From Thioalkalivibrio sp. (GTDB lineage: Bacteria; Pseudomonadota; Gammaproteobacteria; Ectothiorhodospirales; Ectothiorhodospiraceae), in NCBI GenBank assembly GCA_003550945.1, contig PULL01000074.1:1-8085 (forward strand): a DNA stretch of 8,085 nt, written 5' to 3'. The notes beneath the pieces were generated by a model. That model was not told where the DNA came from, ran no database searches, and saw only the letters and a list, made by a program, of their open reading frames with translations. The stretch's first letter is position 1. Each line of letters starts with the position of its first letter. Shown piece after piece: positions 7,432 through 8,085 of the stretch. The position numbers were made by a program, and so were the translations under genes.

Positions 7432-7468
7432 AAAAAAGGCCCGCACGGACCTCGAATCCGTGCGGGCC
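7432..7468 (-). terminator. Intrinsic terminator of the sulfur-globule-like gene
   Basis: GGCCCGCACGGA (7438-7449) and TCCGTGCGGGCC (7457-7468) form a perfect 12-bp stem with a 7-base loop. Read on the minus strand, it is followed directly by six Ts (A-run at 7432-7437). It lies 27 bases past the minus-strand stop and also 13 bases past the stop of the convergent TPR gene. For plus-strand transcripts there is no T-run after the stem, so it should work mainly for the minus strand. Confidence 0.85.
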
Positions 7469-7495
7469 CAGACCTCGAGGATCTGACGGCTGCTA

Positions 7496-7810
7496 TCAGT
7501 AGTCCTGGGCGGGCTGCTCTCCGGTGCCCGGAGCCTGCCAGGGACCGCCCCAACCCGGGTGACCCCAACCGGGATGACCCCAACCCGGGTGACCCCAACC
7601 GGAATGGCCCCAACCCGGGTGACCCCAGCCGCGGTGGCCACCCCAGTAGGGGGAACCGTACGGGCCGCCGTAGTAACCCGGGCCGTACCAGGGGCCGCCG
7701 CCCCACGGACCACCGTAGCCGGTTCCCCACCATGAACTGGCGGGTGCCGATGCCAGACCCAGGACGGCGGCGACCGCGGCCGCGCCCAGTACCTTCGTGA
7801 GTTTGGTCAT
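7496..7810 (-). CDS. Sulfur globule-like Gly/Trp/Tyr/Pro-rich exported protein
   Basis: The 104-residue product has a signal peptide (Lys3 and Lys6, Ala/Val/Leu core, likely cleavage near residue 25 after SAPAS or SAPA). The mature protein is of low complexity: a Gly/Tyr/Trp/Pro segment (27-58), then six pentapeptides of the form GWGHP (61-90, one with Ser for Pro and one with Gly for His), then a short polar tail ending QDY. The composition and small exported form fit sulfur globule envelope proteins of purple and colourless sulfur bacteria, which coat extracytoplasmic sulfur deposits. The assignment rests on composition rather than catalytic residues. The start chosen is the ATG at 7810, with GAGGAG about seven bases upstream and a signal peptide directly after; an upstream ATG at 7855 gives an unlikely leader. 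The gene stands alone, convergent with the cytochrome cluster. A generic Gly-rich surface or metal-binding protein is the alternative. Confidence 0.7.
   Translation of the reverse strand: MTKLTKVLGAAAVAAVLGLASAPASSWWGTGYGGPWGGGPWYGPGYYGGPYGSPYWGGHRGWGHPGWGHSGWGHPGWGHPGWGHPGWGGPWQAPGTGEQPAQDY
7546..7635. repeat. 15-bp tandem repeat encoding WGHPG units
   Basis: Six copies of a 15-base unit near CCCCAACCCGGGTGA occupy this stretch in phase with the reading frame of the minus-strand gene. Alternate copies end in CCCGGGT or a variant (CCGGGAT, CCGGAAT), giving a hint of a 30-base higher-order period. This suggests growth by duplication of pairs of units, and length may vary between strains. Confidence 0.8.
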
Positions 7811-8085
7811 TTCGTTCTCCTCAATGAGTAGCAGCGATTGCCGAGCCACGCGCACCGCCAGGAAGGGGCCGCGTGAAGAAACCGCCCGATAATCCTTGCG
7901 GCTTCAACACGATGCTAGCGGCAAAGTCGTCAGTTGTCCAAGCTTTCCCATAAACACCGGTCGGTGCCGTTTCGACGTCGGCGCGCCCATCCCCTATGCT
8001 CTACCAGCCGGTGCCCGGCCTTGATGACACGGGCGCTTCCAGCCGGGCGGATTCAACGGCCGGCCACCCACAGATTTCCAAGAGG
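7811..8085. other. Intergenic region without a confident gene
   Basis: This stretch holds the leader and candidate promoter of the minus-strand sulfur-globule-like gene. An open frame from an ATG at 7996 runs 30 codons off the window edge on the plus strand. It has no ribosome site and no recognisable content, so I do not call it. No RNA gene is recognised. The final bases (CCAAGAGG) could be a ribosome site for a gene beyond the window. Confidence 0.5.
7912..7940 (-). promoter_or_regulatory. Candidate sigma70 promoter of the sulfur-globule-like gene
   Basis: On the minus strand, TGGACA (7935-7940) and TAGCAT (7912-7917) are separated by 17 bases, with five of six and four of six consensus matches. 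Transcription would start near 7905, giving a leader of about 95 bases. No operator is evident. This is a consensus match only. Confidence 0.35.

Noticed and set aside
7546..7635. Short tandem repeat as a CRISPR array
   Set aside because: The units are contiguous 15-mers with no spacers and encode an in-frame pentapeptide repeat.
7192..7800. Plus-strand open frame across the repeat region
   Set aside because: It is a Pro/Arg/Asn-rich antisense reading of the 15-bp repeats, overlapping both the TPR gene end and the minus-strand gene that has a signal peptide and ribosome site.
7971..8000. Plus-strand promoter (TTCGAC, 18 bases, TATGCT) near the window end
   Set aside because: The -35 match is poor and there is no downstream gene in view to support it.

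Overview
This GC-rich window (about two-thirds G+C by eye) comes from a Gram-negative bacterium with an outer membrane. The evidence is a lipoprotein with a clear lipobox, periplasmic c-type cytochromes and TPR proteins. A small Gly/Trp/Tyr/Pro-rich exported protein on the minus strand resembles sulfur globule proteins. Together with the base composition, this points to a sulfur-oxidising gammaproteobacterium of the Chromatiales/Ectothiorhodospiraceae type (for example Thioalkalivibrio-like). The taxonomic placement is an inference.

Layout: positions 1-149 hold a REP-like hairpin and a second, two-part inverted repeat, both upstream of a lipoprotein gene (150-785). A 122-bp gap with a candidate promoter and a strong 9-bp hairpin leads to a large gene (926-3802). 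It encodes five N-terminal membrane helices, five CXXCH haem c sites, a beta-rich domain and a C-terminal TPR domain. Twenty bases later comes an anchored FG-GAP/VCBS beta-propeller protein ending in an ASPIC/UnbV domain (CRTAC1 family, 3823-5673). Its stop overlaps the ATG of an exported TPR protein (5670-7424). A 12-bp stem hairpin followed by a T-run (minus-strand sense) separates this plus-strand cluster from the convergent sulfur-globule-like gene (7496-7810, minus). The last 275 bases hold that gene's leader and candidate promoter, and no confident gene.

All four plus-strand products are predicted to work outside the cytoplasm: an outer-membrane-type lipoprotein, an inner-membrane multihaem cytochrome with its domain in the periplasm, a membrane-anchored Ca-binding propeller and a soluble TPR scaffold. 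The tight spacing of the last three (20 bp, then a 4-bp overlap) indicates one operon and probably one periplasmic complex. The best reading is a membrane-bound electron-transfer assembly of unknown substrate, in which the cytochrome does the redox chemistry and the propeller and TPR proteins assemble or dock it. The neighbouring sulfur-globule-like gene makes a link to sulfur metabolism possible, but nothing in the sequence proves it. I do not recognise this cluster as a characterised pathway, so it is the best candidate in the window for an undescribed system.
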